64,000 bases of DNA from Celeribacter baekdonensis. GTDB lineage: Bacteria; Pseudomonadota; Alphaproteobacteria; Rhodobacterales; Rhodobacteraceae. Positions within the stretch are counted from its first letter, which is position 1. Each line of letters opens with the position of its first letter. Shown one piece after another: positions 1 through 7,976 of the stretch. The notes beneath the pieces were generated by a model. It ran no database searches and had not been told where the DNA came from. It saw only the letters and a program-made list of their open reading frames with translations. The DNA lies in assembly GCF_900102315.1 (NCBI RefSeq), contig NZ_FNBL01000006.1, positions 124,001-188,000 of the forward strand, written 5' to 3'. Made by a program: the position numbers and the translations under genes.

Positions 1-582
1 ATCAAACGCGTTGTTGTGTCGACCTATCAATCGGTGTCTGGCGCGGGCAAAGCCGGGATTGACGAGCTTTGGGATCAAACCAAGGGCATGTATGTCCCCG
101 GTCAGGAACGTGCGGCAGCGAAATTCACCAAGCAGATCGCCTTTAACGTGATCCCGCATATTGATGTGTTCATGGATTCCGGCGACACCAAAGAAGAATG
201 GAAAATGATCGCCGAGACCAAAAAGATTTTGGACACGTCGATCAAAGTCACCGCGACCTGTGTGCGTGTGCCGGTGTTTGTCGGCCATTCTGAATCGATC
301 AACATCGAGACCGAAGAGTTTCTGGACGAGGATGAAGCCCGTGAAATCCTGCGCGTTGCGCCGGGGATCTTGGTGGTCGATAAGCGCGAAGATGGCGGCT
401 ATGTCACCCCGGTCGAATGCGTTGGCGATTACGCCACCTTTATCTCGCGCATCCGTCAGGATGTGAGCATCGAGAATGGTCTCAACCTGTGGTGCGTTTC
501 TGACAACCTGCGCAAAGGTGCGGCACTGAACGCGGTTCAGATTGCCGAGCTTCTGGGCCGTCGGGTTTTGAAAAAAGGCTAA
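1..582 (+). CDS. asd: Aspartate-semialdehyde dehydrogenase, C-terminal part (5' truncated by window edge)
   Basis: The reading frame is open from base 1, so the start lies outside the window. About 193 residues are visible, against roughly 340 for the whole family. The enzyme reduces aspartyl-4-phosphate to aspartate semialdehyde, the branch point to lysine/diaminopimelate, threonine and methionine. Supporting motifs are the STYQSVSGAGKAG segment at the start of the visible part and the C-terminal DNLRKGAALNAVQI segment, both typical of bacterial Asd; the catalytic cysteine would lie upstream. It is followed by a strong intrinsic terminator. dapA, the next pathway family, lies elsewhere in the window at 49.4 kb, so the pathway is not clustered. 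Confidence 0.95.
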   Translation: MKRVVVSTYQSVSGAGKAGIDELWDQTKGMYVPGQERAAAKFTKQIAFNVIPHIDVFMDSGDTKEEWKMIAETKKILDTSIKVTATCVRVPVFVGHSESINIETEEFLDEDEAREILRVAPGILVVDKREDGGYVTPVECVGDYATFISRIRQDVSIENGLNLWCVSDNLRKGAALNAVQIAELLGRRVLKKG

Positions 583-938
583 GGTAGGAGGCCAAAAAGG
601 CCTCTGATCTTTGGTTGCTAAAGTCTTAAAGAAAGGGCGCTTGCGGGCGCCCTTTTTGTTGGCGATTCGACCCCGGATAGGGTGCCCCCGCCGTCTTTTT
701 ATTGGATTTAGGGACCAGTTTTGCCATCTTTGCGCCCAAAAGACCGAAACTCAGAGCGCTCACAGAGCAATAAAGTCAGGTTTTTATCTATTTATGTTTT
801 TGAAATAAAACAGGAATTTTGAAAATTCTTCCTGGAGGCCGCATTAACTTTAAAGTTTATTTATCAGCGCGGAGAAATTGTGGCGCTGTTATGTTCTGAT
901 TGACTTAAGACACCGCCACATAGAGAGGGAGGTCATTT
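583..938. other. AT-rich intergenic region between asd and a small ORF
   Basis: Beyond the asd terminator this 350-bp stretch has no convincing gene. It is AT-rich around 770-880. It contains a perfect 7-1-7 palindrome at 814-828 (GAATTTT-G-AAAATTC) and a 6-bp inverted repeat, GTGGCG at 880-885 with CGCCAC at 914-919. These are probably promoter or leader elements of the ORF starting at 939. Confidence 0.5.
632..660 (+). terminator. Rho-independent terminator after asd
   Basis: A perfect 9-bp stem (632-640 with 647-655, AAAGGGCGC/GCGCCCTTT) has a 6-nt loop and a T-rich 3' arm and tail. It lies 50 bp after the asd stop codon. Confidence 0.85.
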
Positions 939-1136
939 ATGTTTCGAGTGAAGATCAATCTCAGCGCCATCCGGCACGATCATTGCGCGCCTACATGTGA
1001 CGCCGAAGATCGGATAGGCGATTGGGCCGAGGAAATGGTGAATACCGAGCCCCGCCTGACGCGTGAGGAGTTATGCCGCACCTTTGGGGATAAATTCGGA
1101 GGTGTTGCGGGTAAGGGATATAAAACTGTGGCCTGA
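939..1136 (+). CDS. Small hypothetical protein (65 aa)
   Basis: The 65-codon frame starts with ATG behind a good Shine-Dalgarno (GGGAGG, 6 bases upstream). The product is soluble with two cysteines near residues 16 and 20 (HCAPTC) and a third near residue 46, and a Gly/Lys-rich tail. No signal peptide, membrane segment or family is recognised. It stands alone ahead of the DUF4139 gene. The ribosome site and the separate AT-rich upstream region favour a real gene, but coding status rests on those signals only. Confidence 0.45.
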   Translation: MFRVKINLSAIRHDHCAPTCDAEDRIGDWAEEMVNTEPRLTREELCRTFGDKFGGVAGKGYKTVA

Positions 1137-1255
1137 TCAGGTGCTGATCGGCGGGCTTTTGCCGCGTGCGCTGCAAAGGTCCTTCGTCGCGGGAATATGA
1201 CTTGCGTCTCGCGCGCCATCATTGGACCTTTCCTCCGATCGAACAGGAGGAAACG

Positions 1256-2920
1256 ATGTTTTCAAACCCCATTGCCAAACAATCCATTTGGACCACATCC
1301 GCGCTTGTGCTCTGCGCGATGACTGTGCCCGGCATGAGCTTGGCCGATAGTTTTTCCGCCCAGTCGGATGTCACCGAAGTGACGCTTTACCCGCAAAGCG
1401 CCACCGTGACCCGAGAGGGCCAGATCAGCCTTCCCGCTGGCCAGCATGAGGTGACCTTTACCGACATTCCCGCAAGCTCAGTCGACGGGATCATTGCCAG
1501 CCTGCAAAGCACGGTAACGGGTGCCGCGTTGGGTCCGGTCACCTATGCACGCACAACCACCATTGGCGATGCAGAGCGCTACCGCACGCCAGAGGCCAAG
1601 GCCGCGAAAGCCGCATTGGATGCGCTTGAGGCGCAGTTGCGTGACGAGACCCGTAAAGCCGCCGCAGTGCGCCTTGAGGTCGCCGCCGCCGAGGACACTT
1701 TGGCCTATTTGGGCCGCCTGTCGGCAGGGGAGGCCACGTCTGTCGACACCATGGCCGCCACGGCTGACATGATCCGCGAACACTCCTTGTCCGCCCGTCT
1801 TGCCATGGCTGACGCGACCGCCCGCGCCGAGGCCGCAGACCGAGACCTTGAGGCCCTCAAGGACAACATCACCCGCGCCAAAGCCGCCTTGGACCGTCTT
1901 GCCCCGTCTGAGGGCGATCGCCTGTCGATCACCCTCGCGCTGGATGTCGCTGAGGCGGGCGATGTGACGGTGGATTTCAGCTATAGTGTGGACGATGCCT
2001 ATTGGCGGCCGATGTATACGGCGCGGTTGAACACGGAAACCGGCGCGCTGGACCTTACCCGCGCGGTGCAGGCGACTCAGGAGACGGGCGAGAACTGGCA
2101 GAACGTGATGTTGCGCTTTGCCACCGACAATCCGGCGCGACGCAGCGATCCAAATGAGGTCTACCCTTGGGTACGCCGGATCTATGAGCCACAGCCGGTG
2201 CAGGAGTTGATGCGCAGCGCGGATGCAGACATGGCGGGCTACGCAGAACCCGTGATGTCGGCGCCCATGGCGATGGACAAACAAATGGCCACCGCCAATC
2301 TCACCGGGTTGAGCCTGACCTATAGCTATCCGACGCCAGCGACGCTCTACTCCAATGAGGGAATGAGCGAATTCGCCCTCTCCGAAGTGGCCCTGACGCC
2401 GGAGCTCATGGTGCGGGCTGTGCCGCTTTTTGAAGACACTGGTTATCTCATGGCACATTTCACCAATGACACGGGCGAAATGTTGGTGCCTGGTTCTGTG
2501 CGGCTGATCCGCGACGGGGTGAGCCTTGGCGAGACCCGTTTGGACACGGTGGTGGACGGGGCCGAGGTCGATCTGGCCTTTGGTGTGGTCGATGGCATCC
2601 GTGTGAGCCGAACGGTGCTGGCGAAAAACGAAGGAGACCGGGGCGTGATTTCGAAATCGAATGAAATGTCCTCTGATGTGCGGATTTCCGTCGAAAATCT
2701 TACGGCGAAGAGTTGGCCGATGGAGGTGATCGACCGGGTGTCCGTGTCGGAACAAGAAGACCTTAAGGTCGATTGGTCGGCCACACCGATGCCGGATGTG
2801 ACCAATCTGGACGACAAGCGCGGTGTGATGGCGTGGCATTTCGATCTGGAGGCGGGAAAAACCCAAGACATCACATTGAAGGAAAGCCTGCGCTGGCCCG
2901 AGGGGATGGCGCTGGAATGA
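1256..2920 (+). CDS. DUF4139 domain / MuiA-like secreted protein
   Basis: The product is 554 residues long. The ATG at 1256 is preferred over an in-frame upstream ATG at 1166 because AGGAGG lies directly before it and the protein then begins with a signal peptide (hydrophobic core about residues 12-30, ending SLADS). The N-terminal third resembles the DUF4140 region (VTLYPQSATVTREGQI), followed by an alanine/glutamate-rich coiled coil at about 105-205 and a beta-rich DUF4139 region containing YSVDDAYWRPMYTARL. Relatives are called mucoidy inhibitor A family; their molecular role is not settled. It is monocistronic by spacing and is followed by a 13-bp hairpin. Confidence 0.85.
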   Translation: MFSNPIAKQSIWTTSALVLCAMTVPGMSLADSFSAQSDVTEVTLYPQSATVTREGQISLPAGQHEVTFTDIPASSVDGIIASLQSTVTGAALGPVTYARTTTIGDAERYRTPEAKAAKAALDALEAQLRDETRKAAAVRLEVAAAEDTLAYLGRLSAGEATSVDTMAATADMIREHSLSARLAMADATARAEAADRDLEALKDNITRAKAALDRLAPSEGDRLSITLALDVAEAGDVTVDFSYSVDDAYWRPMYTARLNTETGALDLTRAVQATQETGENWQNVMLRFATDNPARRSDPNEVYPWVRRIYEPQPVQELMRSADADMAGYAEPVMSAPMAMDKQMATANLTGLSLTYSYPTPATLYSNEGMSEFALSEVALTPELMVRAVPLFEDTGYLMAHFTNDTGEMLVPGSVRLIRDGVSLGETRLDTVVDGAEVDLAFGVVDGIRVSRTVLAKNEGDRGVISKSNEMSSDVRISVENLTAKSWPMEVIDRVSVSEQEDLKVDWSATPMPDVTNLDDKRGVMAWHFDLEAGKTQDITLKESLRWPEGMALE

Positions 2921-2941
2921 TCCAGGGATGACACACTCTAT

Positions 2942-2971
2942 GCGGGTGGCGCACAGTTGTGCGCCACCCGC
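2942..2971 (+). terminator. Hairpin after the DUF4139 gene, possible terminator
   Basis: A perfect 13-bp inverted repeat (2942-2954 with 2959-2971) has a 4-nt AGTT loop and lies 21 bp after the DUF4139 stop. There is no T-tract, so termination may be factor-assisted or the hairpin may stabilise the mRNA 3' end. Confidence 0.5.
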
Positions 2972-3089
2972 GCTGGACTGGCGATTCGTTCGAGAGTGGG
3001 GAGAAACAGGGGAGGTCACAAAGCCGCCATAAAGCTGCCGCGGGCTTGCCCGACCTTCGCCCGACGCGCGTCATGGACCTTTGGCGAAA

Positions 3090-3104
3090 TTAACCATCCC
3101 TTAG
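3090..3104 (+). promoter_or_regulatory. Candidate CtrA box 1 (TTAA-N7-TTAG)
   Basis: TTAA (3090-3093), seven bases, then TTAG (3101-3104). This matches the alphaproteobacterial CtrA full site TTAA-N7-TTAA at seven of eight positions. A second copy with the same spacing lies 51 bp downstream, ahead of the small gene pair at 3305-3858. Confidence 0.45.
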
Positions 3105-3140
3105 GGGTTGCACTAAATTTTAACTTTCACAAACAGACCC

Positions 3141-3155
3141 TTAACCCCTGTTTAG
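3141..3155 (+). promoter_or_regulatory. Candidate CtrA box 2 (TTAA-N7-TTAG)
   Basis: TTAA (3141-3144), seven bases, then TTAG (3152-3155), the same 7/8 match as box 1 and in the same orientation. Both sites extend similarly on the 3' side (TTAGGGGTT and TTAGGTGTT). Confidence 0.45.
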
Positions 3156-3304
3156 GTGTTTGATAACACGCAGATATTGTTTTTCTGCTTTGCCGAAAAC
3201 CAGCAAATATCTCAAATTGTTTCCATGCTTTCCTACCGTCAAACCGCGGTCTGTGGTCCCTTTATCTCAAGGGGTCCGGGGGCGCGGACCGAAAGGATGG
3301 AACG

Positions 3305-3520
3305 ATGATCATGCTGATGAAAACAACCGGCCAATCTGGCACCATATACGGCGCGATGTCTTTCAACTGGGATGTGCAGGTGTTTGAGGCGACGTGTCGC
3401 CCGGCGAACCATAATCTGACCCGTGATGCACGCCGCTCCAATGTTGTGCTTTTGGGCGGATGTCACGAAACCCCCGATTTTCGCCCGGACCAAGGCGCGC
3501 GCATCGCGCTTGCCGCCTGA
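3305..3520 (+). CDS. Small hypothetical protein (71 aa)
   Basis: The 71-codon frame starts ATG ATC ATG with GAAAGGATGG upstream as ribosome site. The protein has a mixed composition with no signal peptide or membrane segment; Cys residues occur near positions 31 and 53. No family is recognised. It lies 35 bp before a second unknown small gene in the same direction, and both sit downstream of two CtrA-like boxes, so the two are probably co-transcribed. Confidence 0.5.
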   Translation: MIMLMKTTGQSGTIYGAMSFNWDVQVFEATCRPANHNLTRDARRSNVVLLGGCHETPDFRPDQGARIALAA

Positions 3521-3555
3521 TCCAAACCGACCGCCACACTGAAAAAGGAAACGCC

Positions 3556-3858
3556 ATGACCCGTTATTTCGACAAAGCCCGCCAAGGTCGCACCATCGCT
3601 CTGAACTTGCATCAAAGCGGGGCCGTTATGTTCTTTCCCGAAGAGATTGAGGCAATGGATCTGAGTGAGCGCCCGGTCATCCGTCAGACGATCACGCAAA
3701 TGAGCAAACCCATGTTCGTACGCTCCAGTTCTGTTGAAACCGGGGCAAAGATTGGTACAGCGCAGGCCGGAAACAGTGGCGATGCGCCCTATCTTTTGAC
3801 CAATGCGCTTGCGCTCAACGACGACACGATTGAAACCGTTCTGCAGTTGGTGGCTTAA
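3556..3858 (+). CDS. Hypothetical protein (100 aa)
   Basis: The ATG at 3556 follows AAAAAGGAAACGCC, a good ribosome site. Longer in-frame starts exist but would overlap the preceding gene. The product has no signal peptide or membrane segment and no family is recognised. It ends in an acidic/leucine-rich stretch (LNDDTIETVLQLVA). It is the second gene of a presumed pair with 3305-3520 and converges on the carbonic anhydrase gene, whose stop codon begins 6 bp away. Confidence 0.6.
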   Translation: MTRYFDKARQGRTIALNLHQSGAVMFFPEEIEAMDLSERPVIRQTITQMSKPMFVRSSSVETGAKIGTAQAGNSGDAPYLLTNALALNDDTIETVLQLVA

Positions 3859-3863
3859 GCGGA

Positions 3864-4511
3864 TCAGATTGGCGAGAAGCTGTTGGTCTCGGGGTCGTAC
3901 TGATGCAAATCGCCCTCACCAATGTCGGTCCAAAGCCCATGAAGTGTCAGGTCACCGGCTTCGACGGCTGATTGGACAAAGGGGAAAGTCATCAGGTTTT
4001 CAAGCGACACAAGGATGGATTCTTTTTCCAATGCCCGCTTGCGCTCGCCTTCCGGCTTGTCGAGGACGCGCTCATATCCAGGACGCAAGATGTCCATCCA
4101 GCGGCCAATAAACGAAGACTTTTCCTCAAGCTCAGGCGCATTGCCCGAACACATGTCGTAACAGCCCTGAACGCCACCGCAATTGGAATGGCCCAAAACC
4201 ACGATATGCGCCACTTTCAGCGCGGTGACGGCATATTCAACCGCCGCCGAGGTGCCGTGGTGGTCGCCATCGTCGGCAAAGGGTGGAACGAGATTTGCGA
4301 TGTTGCGGTGGATGAAAAATTCGCCCTGATCCGCGCCAAAAATGGATGTCACATGAACCCGCGAATCACAGCAGGAAATGATGAACGCGCGCGGACGCTG
4401 ACCGTCTTCGGCCAGACGGCGATACCAGGATTTATTCTCAGCAAACGTGGTCGCCTTCCATCCTTGATACCGTTGAACCATATAGCTTGGGAGGGGTTTT
4501 GCATATTTCAT
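3864..4511 (-). CDS. Beta-class carbonic anhydrase
   Basis: This 215-residue zinc enzyme interconverts CO2 and bicarbonate in the cytoplasm. The beta-class signature is intact: ISCCDSRV with zinc ligand Cys47 and the Asp49/Arg51 dyad, and LGHSNCGG with ligands His108 and Cys111. Length is normal for the family. It is a single gene transcribed leftward, converging with the small gene at 3556 and divergent from the HPt-like gene at 4679. The bicarbonate would feed carboxylases such as acetyl-CoA carboxylase; that link is general knowledge, not seen here. Confidence 0.95.
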   Translation of the reverse strand: MKYAKPLPSYMVQRYQGWKATTFAENKSWYRRLAEDGQRPRAFIISCCDSRVHVTSIFGADQGEFFIHRNIANLVPPFADDGDHHGTSAAVEYAVTALKVAHIVVLGHSNCGGVQGCYDMCSGNAPELEEKSSFIGRWMDILRPGYERVLDKPEGERKRALEKESILVSLENLMTFPFVQSAVEAGDLTLHGLWTDIGEGDLHQYDPETNSFSPI

Positions 4512-4678
4512 CGCGGAGAAACTCTCTTGAGGATGCCGTTAGCCAGTTTGGGCGAATGTAATGAGAGTTTTCAAGGAATTCGAGGGAAAATCAGCTTGGG
4601 ACTAAACCTTTTCTTGAGGGTCTTGAGTCAAAGTCAGGTCACGGCGCGTGGGGGCGCTCAAATATGTGGGGTACTAAA

Positions 4679-5056
4679 ATGGTGGTGGTAAAGCTGCGGC
4701 CCGATGGGGCTGTGCAAGTAGATCGAGACCGTTTGGATCAACTTTATGGTCAACTTGGCACGTCAGGGGCCGATGGTGTCGTGTCGCGCGCCATGGAAGA
4801 ACTGGCGGTCAGATTGGCCAAAGTGGAGAGCAGCTATAGAAAGGGTCAGTTCGAAGACTTACAGCGAGCAGCACGTTCGATGGTCGCAATTTCCGAACAG
4901 ATCGGGATGGTCAGTTTCGCCCGCGTCGCAAGTGACGTGAATGAATTGGCGCTGTCCGATGATGGAACGGCCTTGGCCGCTTGTGTGGAGCGGTTGATGC
5001 GGATCGGGGAAAATTCCCTTTTGGCGGTATGGGACCTTCAGGGCGCATCGCTCTAA
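4679..5056 (+). CDS. Hypothetical all-helical protein, HPt-like
   Basis: The product has 125 residues from ATG 4679, with GGGG about 8 bases upstream; an in-frame ATG at 4664 is also possible. It is predicted almost entirely helical. The segment LQRAARSMVAISEQIGMVSF followed by ARVASDVNEL resembles the core of histidine phosphotransfer (HPt) domains, but the position of the phosphorylated histidine is not histidine. The HPt resemblance is my inference from pattern only. It lies 135 bp upstream of the aminopeptidase gene in the same direction and is divergent from carbonic anhydrase. Confidence 0.65.
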   Translation: MVVVKLRPDGAVQVDRDRLDQLYGQLGTSGADGVVSRAMEELAVRLAKVESSYRKGQFEDLQRAARSMVAISEQIGMVSFARVASDVNELALSDDGTALAACVERLMRIGENSLLAVWDLQGASL

Positions 5057-5191
5057 CCCGTTTCGACAAGCGCCGGATCAAAAGAGGCGACAGAAAAGAC
5101 TTTGGTGCGCCGGACAGCCGTCCCGCGAACCAGCTTGCAGGTGGCATCGGATCGGTTAGTCTTGGCGCAACGCCAATGAAAGGCCCGTCTG

Positions 5192-6574
5192 ATGCCACTT
5201 TCTTTTGTCTCACCCACAGAGTCCGCTGTTCCTGTGTTCCTGATCGGCGCTGACGATCTTGATGCTTTTCTCGCAACCCGATCCGACGACGATAAGCTCT
5301 GGCTCAAAGCCAATGGGTTTTCCGCCGCATTGGGAACTGTCTGCGTGATTCCGGCAGGCGGGAAAATTGCGGCGGTTGTCGCGGGGTTTGGCACAAAAAA
5401 AACGCGGGCGCGGGATAGGTTTGGCTTTGGCGCGGTGCGTGCAAAATTGCCGGACGGCACCTATACCTTGCACACGGTGCTGACGGGTGAGGCTTTGGAA
5501 GAGCAGCTTTTGGCTTGGCTTCTGTCCGGTTATGCTTTTGATACATATGCCAAAAAACCAAAATCCTCCGTCCATCTTGTGGCCCCCGAGGGTGTTGATA
5601 TCGCTCGGCTTGAAGCCATTGCGGCGGGCGAGGCCCTGACCCGCGATTTGATCAACACGCCCTCTAATGACATGGGCCCCGCCGAGTTGGAACAGGCGGC
5701 GCGCAGCTTGGCGCAGGCGCATGGTGCCGAGATTTCGGTGACGATGGGCGAGGGGTTGTTGGAGCAAAACTTCCCGATGATTCACGCCGTGGGCCGTGCC
5801 TCGCCGCGCGCCCCTGCCTTGATCGACATGCGCTGGGGCAAGGCGGGGCCGACGCTGACACTGGTGGGCAAAGGCGTGTGCTTTGACACCGGCGGGCTGA
5901 ACCTCAAACCCGGCGCTTCCATGGGCTTGATGAAAAAGGACATGGGTGGGGCGGCGACCGTTTTGGGGCTGGCGAAAATGATCATGGCGCTGAATCTGCC
6001 GCTGCGATTGCGGGTGTTGATCCCGGCGGTGGAAAACGCGGTGTCGGGCAATGCCTTCCGGCCACAGGACGTGTTGACCTCGCGCAAGGGATTGACGGTT
6101 GAAATCAACAATACCGATGCCGAGGGGCGTTTGGTTTTGGCCGATGCTCTGGCGCTTGCGGATGAAACCCCGCCGGATTTGTTGATCTCGATGGCGACCC
6201 TCACAGGGGCGGCGCGCGTGGCCGTTGGGCCGGACCTCGCGCCGTTTTTTGCCACTGATCCGAAGGATGCCTTGGTGCTGTCAGCAGCGGCAGCCAAGGT
6301 GGCCGATCCGGTCTGGCAACTGCCCTATTGGGAGCCATACGAGAGCATGATCGAGCCGGGGATTGCCGATCTCGACAACGCCCCCTCGGGTGGCATGGCC
6401 GGGTCGATCACCGCCGCGCTGTTTTTGCGGCGCTTCGTGACCGAGACCCCGCGTTACATGCATTTTGACATCTATGGGTGGAACCCGACGGCTGCGCCGG
6501 CCCGGCCCAAAGGTGGGGTCGGCCAAGGGGCGCGCGCGCTTTTGGCCGCTTTACCGGAGCTTTTGCCGCTATGA
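5192..6574 (+). CDS. Leucyl aminopeptidase family protein (M17)
   Basis: This 460-residue M17 metallopeptidase removes N-terminal residues from peptides in the cytoplasm. The catalytic C-terminal domain shows LVGKGVCFDTGG (about 224-235), the lysine/aspartate pair of MKKDMGGAA, and the family signature NTDAEGRL (about 307-314), which together supply the two-metal site. Residues 1-150 form the divergent N-terminal domain. Its stop overlaps the start of an NlpC/P60 gene (ATGA), so the two are translationally coupled. That pairing suggests a shared role in degrading murein-derived peptides. Confidence 0.93.
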   Translation: MPLSFVSPTESAVPVFLIGADDLDAFLATRSDDDKLWLKANGFSAALGTVCVIPAGGKIAAVVAGFGTKKTRARDRFGFGAVRAKLPDGTYTLHTVLTGEALEEQLLAWLLSGYAFDTYAKKPKSSVHLVAPEGVDIARLEAIAAGEALTRDLINTPSNDMGPAELEQAARSLAQAHGAEISVTMGEGLLEQNFPMIHAVGRASPRAPALIDMRWGKAGPTLTLVGKGVCFDTGGLNLKPGASMGLMKKDMGGAATVLGLAKMIMALNLPLRLRVLIPAVENAVSGNAFRPQDVLTSRKGLTVEINNTDAEGRLVLADALALADETPPDLLISMATLTGAARVAVGPDLAPFFATDPKDALVLSAAAAKVADPVWQLPYWEPYESMIEPGIADLDNAPSGGMAGSITAALFLRRFVTETPRYMHFDIYGWNPTAAPARPKGGVGQGARALLAALPELLPL

Positions 6575-7383
6575 CGGATCGCCGCCTGACTCCGGCCAAT
6601 GCCCGTGTGGCGCTTGCGGGATATGCCACCCGAGGCCAGAGCGAGGTGCGTCCTGAGCCCGCCACCGTCCGCGTCCCCGTTGCCGATTTGCGCGCCGCAC
6701 CCGACGGTGCGCGGGATCGACAAGTGTTGTGGGGCGAGGGGTTTGACGTGCTGGAGCGCCGAGACGGATGGGCCTTTGGCGTCGCGCGGCGCGATGGCTA
6801 TGTGGGCTATGTGGATGAGGCCGATCTTGGGCCGAATATGACGCCAACCCACCTGATTTCCGTGCGCGCCACCCATCTTTATCCCATCGATGATTTCAAA
6901 TCCGAAGCGGTGGCAAGCCTGTCTTTCGGTGCGCGCATCCGTGTGGTGGATGAGCGGCGCAAATTTATGGAGATCGAGGGCGGGCTTTTCGTGCCCAAAC
7001 CGCATATCCGGCCCATTGAGCGTCCGTTTTCCGATCCTGTCACTGTGGCACAGCTGTTCTTTGGCACGCCCTATCTTTGGGGCGGCAATTCCGCCTTTGG
7101 CATAGATTGTTCGGGCCTGATTCAGGCGGCATTTTTGGCCTGTGCTATGGACTGTCCGGGCGATAGCGATATGCAAAGGGACATGGGCGCATCCGCCTCA
7201 GCGCCCTACAGGCGTGGCGATTTGTTGTTTTGGAAAGGCCATGTGGCGATGTGCGTTGATGACGAGGTTCTGCTTCACGCCAATGCCCATCACATGGCCG
7301 TGGCCTATGAACCGATCTTGCGGGCGATTGCGCGGATCGAGGCACAGGGCGACGGTCCGGTCACGGCGCATCGTCGGATGTAA
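6571..7383 (+). CDS. NlpC/P60 family peptidase with SH3-like N-terminal part
   Basis: The product has 270 residues. The ATG at 6571 overlaps the aminopeptidase stop as ATGA and is preferred to the in-frame upstream start at 6478. The N-terminal half looks like bacterial SH3 repeats (VRVPVADLRAAPDG and ISVRATHLYPIDD). The C-terminal NlpC/P60 domain carries the catalytic cysteine in GIDCSGLIQAA and the histidine in WKGHVAMCVD. Family members cut gamma-D-Glu-diaminopimelate bonds. No signal peptide is visible, so it probably acts in the cytoplasm on imported muropeptides together with the coupled aminopeptidase. Confidence 0.9.
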   Translation: MTDRRLTPANARVALAGYATRGQSEVRPEPATVRVPVADLRAAPDGARDRQVLWGEGFDVLERRDGWAFGVARRDGYVGYVDEADLGPNMTPTHLISVRATHLYPIDDFKSEAVASLSFGARIRVVDERRKFMEIEGGLFVPKPHIRPIERPFSDPVTVAQLFFGTPYLWGGNSAFGIDCSGLIQAAFLACAMDCPGDSDMQRDMGASASAPYRRGDLLFWKGHVAMCVDDEVLLHANAHHMAVAYEPILRAIARIEAQGDGPVTAHRRM

Positions 7384-7390
7384 GGCGGAG

Positions 7391-7732
7391 CTACTCGACT
7401 GCGCGGATCAGTTTGCGGTCCAGTATCCGCAGCACCGCGCGCAAATCACCGCCGCGTTTGAGAATCTGGCCATCCATGCCGATGACCGAATACATCCCCT
7501 GTTTGCCGCGCAGTTTTGGACGTTTCTCAATCCGGTAGATCGGATGTTCAGCGGTGCGTCGAAACACCGAAAACACGGCGACATCTTTGAGAAACGACAT
7601 GCCATAATCGCGCCATTCACCTGCGGCAACCATCCGGCCGTAAAGCCCCAGAATCGTGCCAAGTTCTTGGCGATCAAAGGCGACCCTGTCGTGTTGAGAC
7701 GCGGGGCCGGGAAAAGGAGTTGGTGCATTCAT
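7391..7732 (-). CDS. DUF2794 family protein
   Basis: This 113-residue soluble protein matches the alphaproteobacterial DUF2794 pattern, with the core FDRQELGTILGLYGRMVAAGEWRDY (split here as FDRQELGTILGLYG and MVAAGEWRDY) and a basic C-terminus (RVLRILDRKLIR; read from the sequence as LRAVLRILDRKLIR). No function is established for the family. It converges with the NlpC/P60 gene with a 7-bp gap. Confidence 0.85.
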   Translation of the reverse strand: MNAPTPFPGPASQHDRVAFDRQELGTILGLYGRMVAAGEWRDYGMSFLKDVAVFSVFRRTAEHPIYRIEKRPKLRGKQGMYSVIGMDGQILKRGGDLRAVLRILDRKLIRAVE

Positions 7733-7817
7733 GCTCTGAGCTTGGTCATAAATCTGTCAGAAATCAAGAAAACTCATTTCACAATCGACTGCCATCCCCG
7801 GTCGCCTTATTGCGGCC

Positions 7818-7975
7818 ATGAAATGGTCCGTGACTTTTCTTGTTTCATCCCTTTTTTGGCCAAGGTGTTGGGGCAAAACGATAGGCAGAGCGAGAACGCT
7901 TTGCCCCGGTGTTACGGTTTAACAGCCCCCACCCAGTTCGTGACTCCGGGGATCTCGCTCAAAATCAACTTGTAA
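7818..7975 (+). pseudogene. Possible small exported peptide, frameshifted (T6 run at 7852-7857)
   Basis: From ATG 7818 the frame encodes a hydrophobic start (MKWSVTFLVSSLF), then runs at 7857 into a short unrelated tail ending at 7922. One extra T in the T6 run at 7852-7857 would join it to a second frame (LAKVLGQNDRQSENALPRCYG...) that ends in TAA at 7973-7975, one base before a strong terminator. The joined product of about 52 residues would have a credible signal peptide. Alternatives are a 50-codon gene starting at 7823, a sequencing error, or a non-coding RNA. No good ribosome site is visible for either start. Confidence 0.3.
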
Positions 7976-7976
7976 G

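Larger units (their letters stand above)
2921..3304. other. Intergenic region with two CtrA-like boxes
   Basis: The 384-bp gap holds the hairpin at 2942-2971, then an AT-rich promoter-like segment from about 3085 to 3240 that carries two TTAA-N7-TTAG motifs (described separately). A GC-rich segment with the ribosome site of the next gene follows. No convincing ORF is visible. Confidence 0.6.

Noticed and set aside
1478-3019. 513-codon minus-strand frame opposite the DUF4139 gene
   Set aside because: It is His/Arg/Gly-rich, has no family motif or ribosome site, and lies antisense to a well-supported gene. It is a GC-driven shadow frame.
2957-3163. 68-codon plus-strand frame in the gap before the CtrA-box genes
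   Set aside because: It starts inside the hairpin after the DUF4139 gene and spans the promoter-like AT-rich segment; composition is not protein-like.
4519-4570. Inverted repeat AAACTCTC / GAGAGTTT upstream of carbonic anhydrase
   Set aside because: The arms are 8 bp but separated by 36 bp, which fits neither a terminator nor a normal dimer operator. It may be chance.
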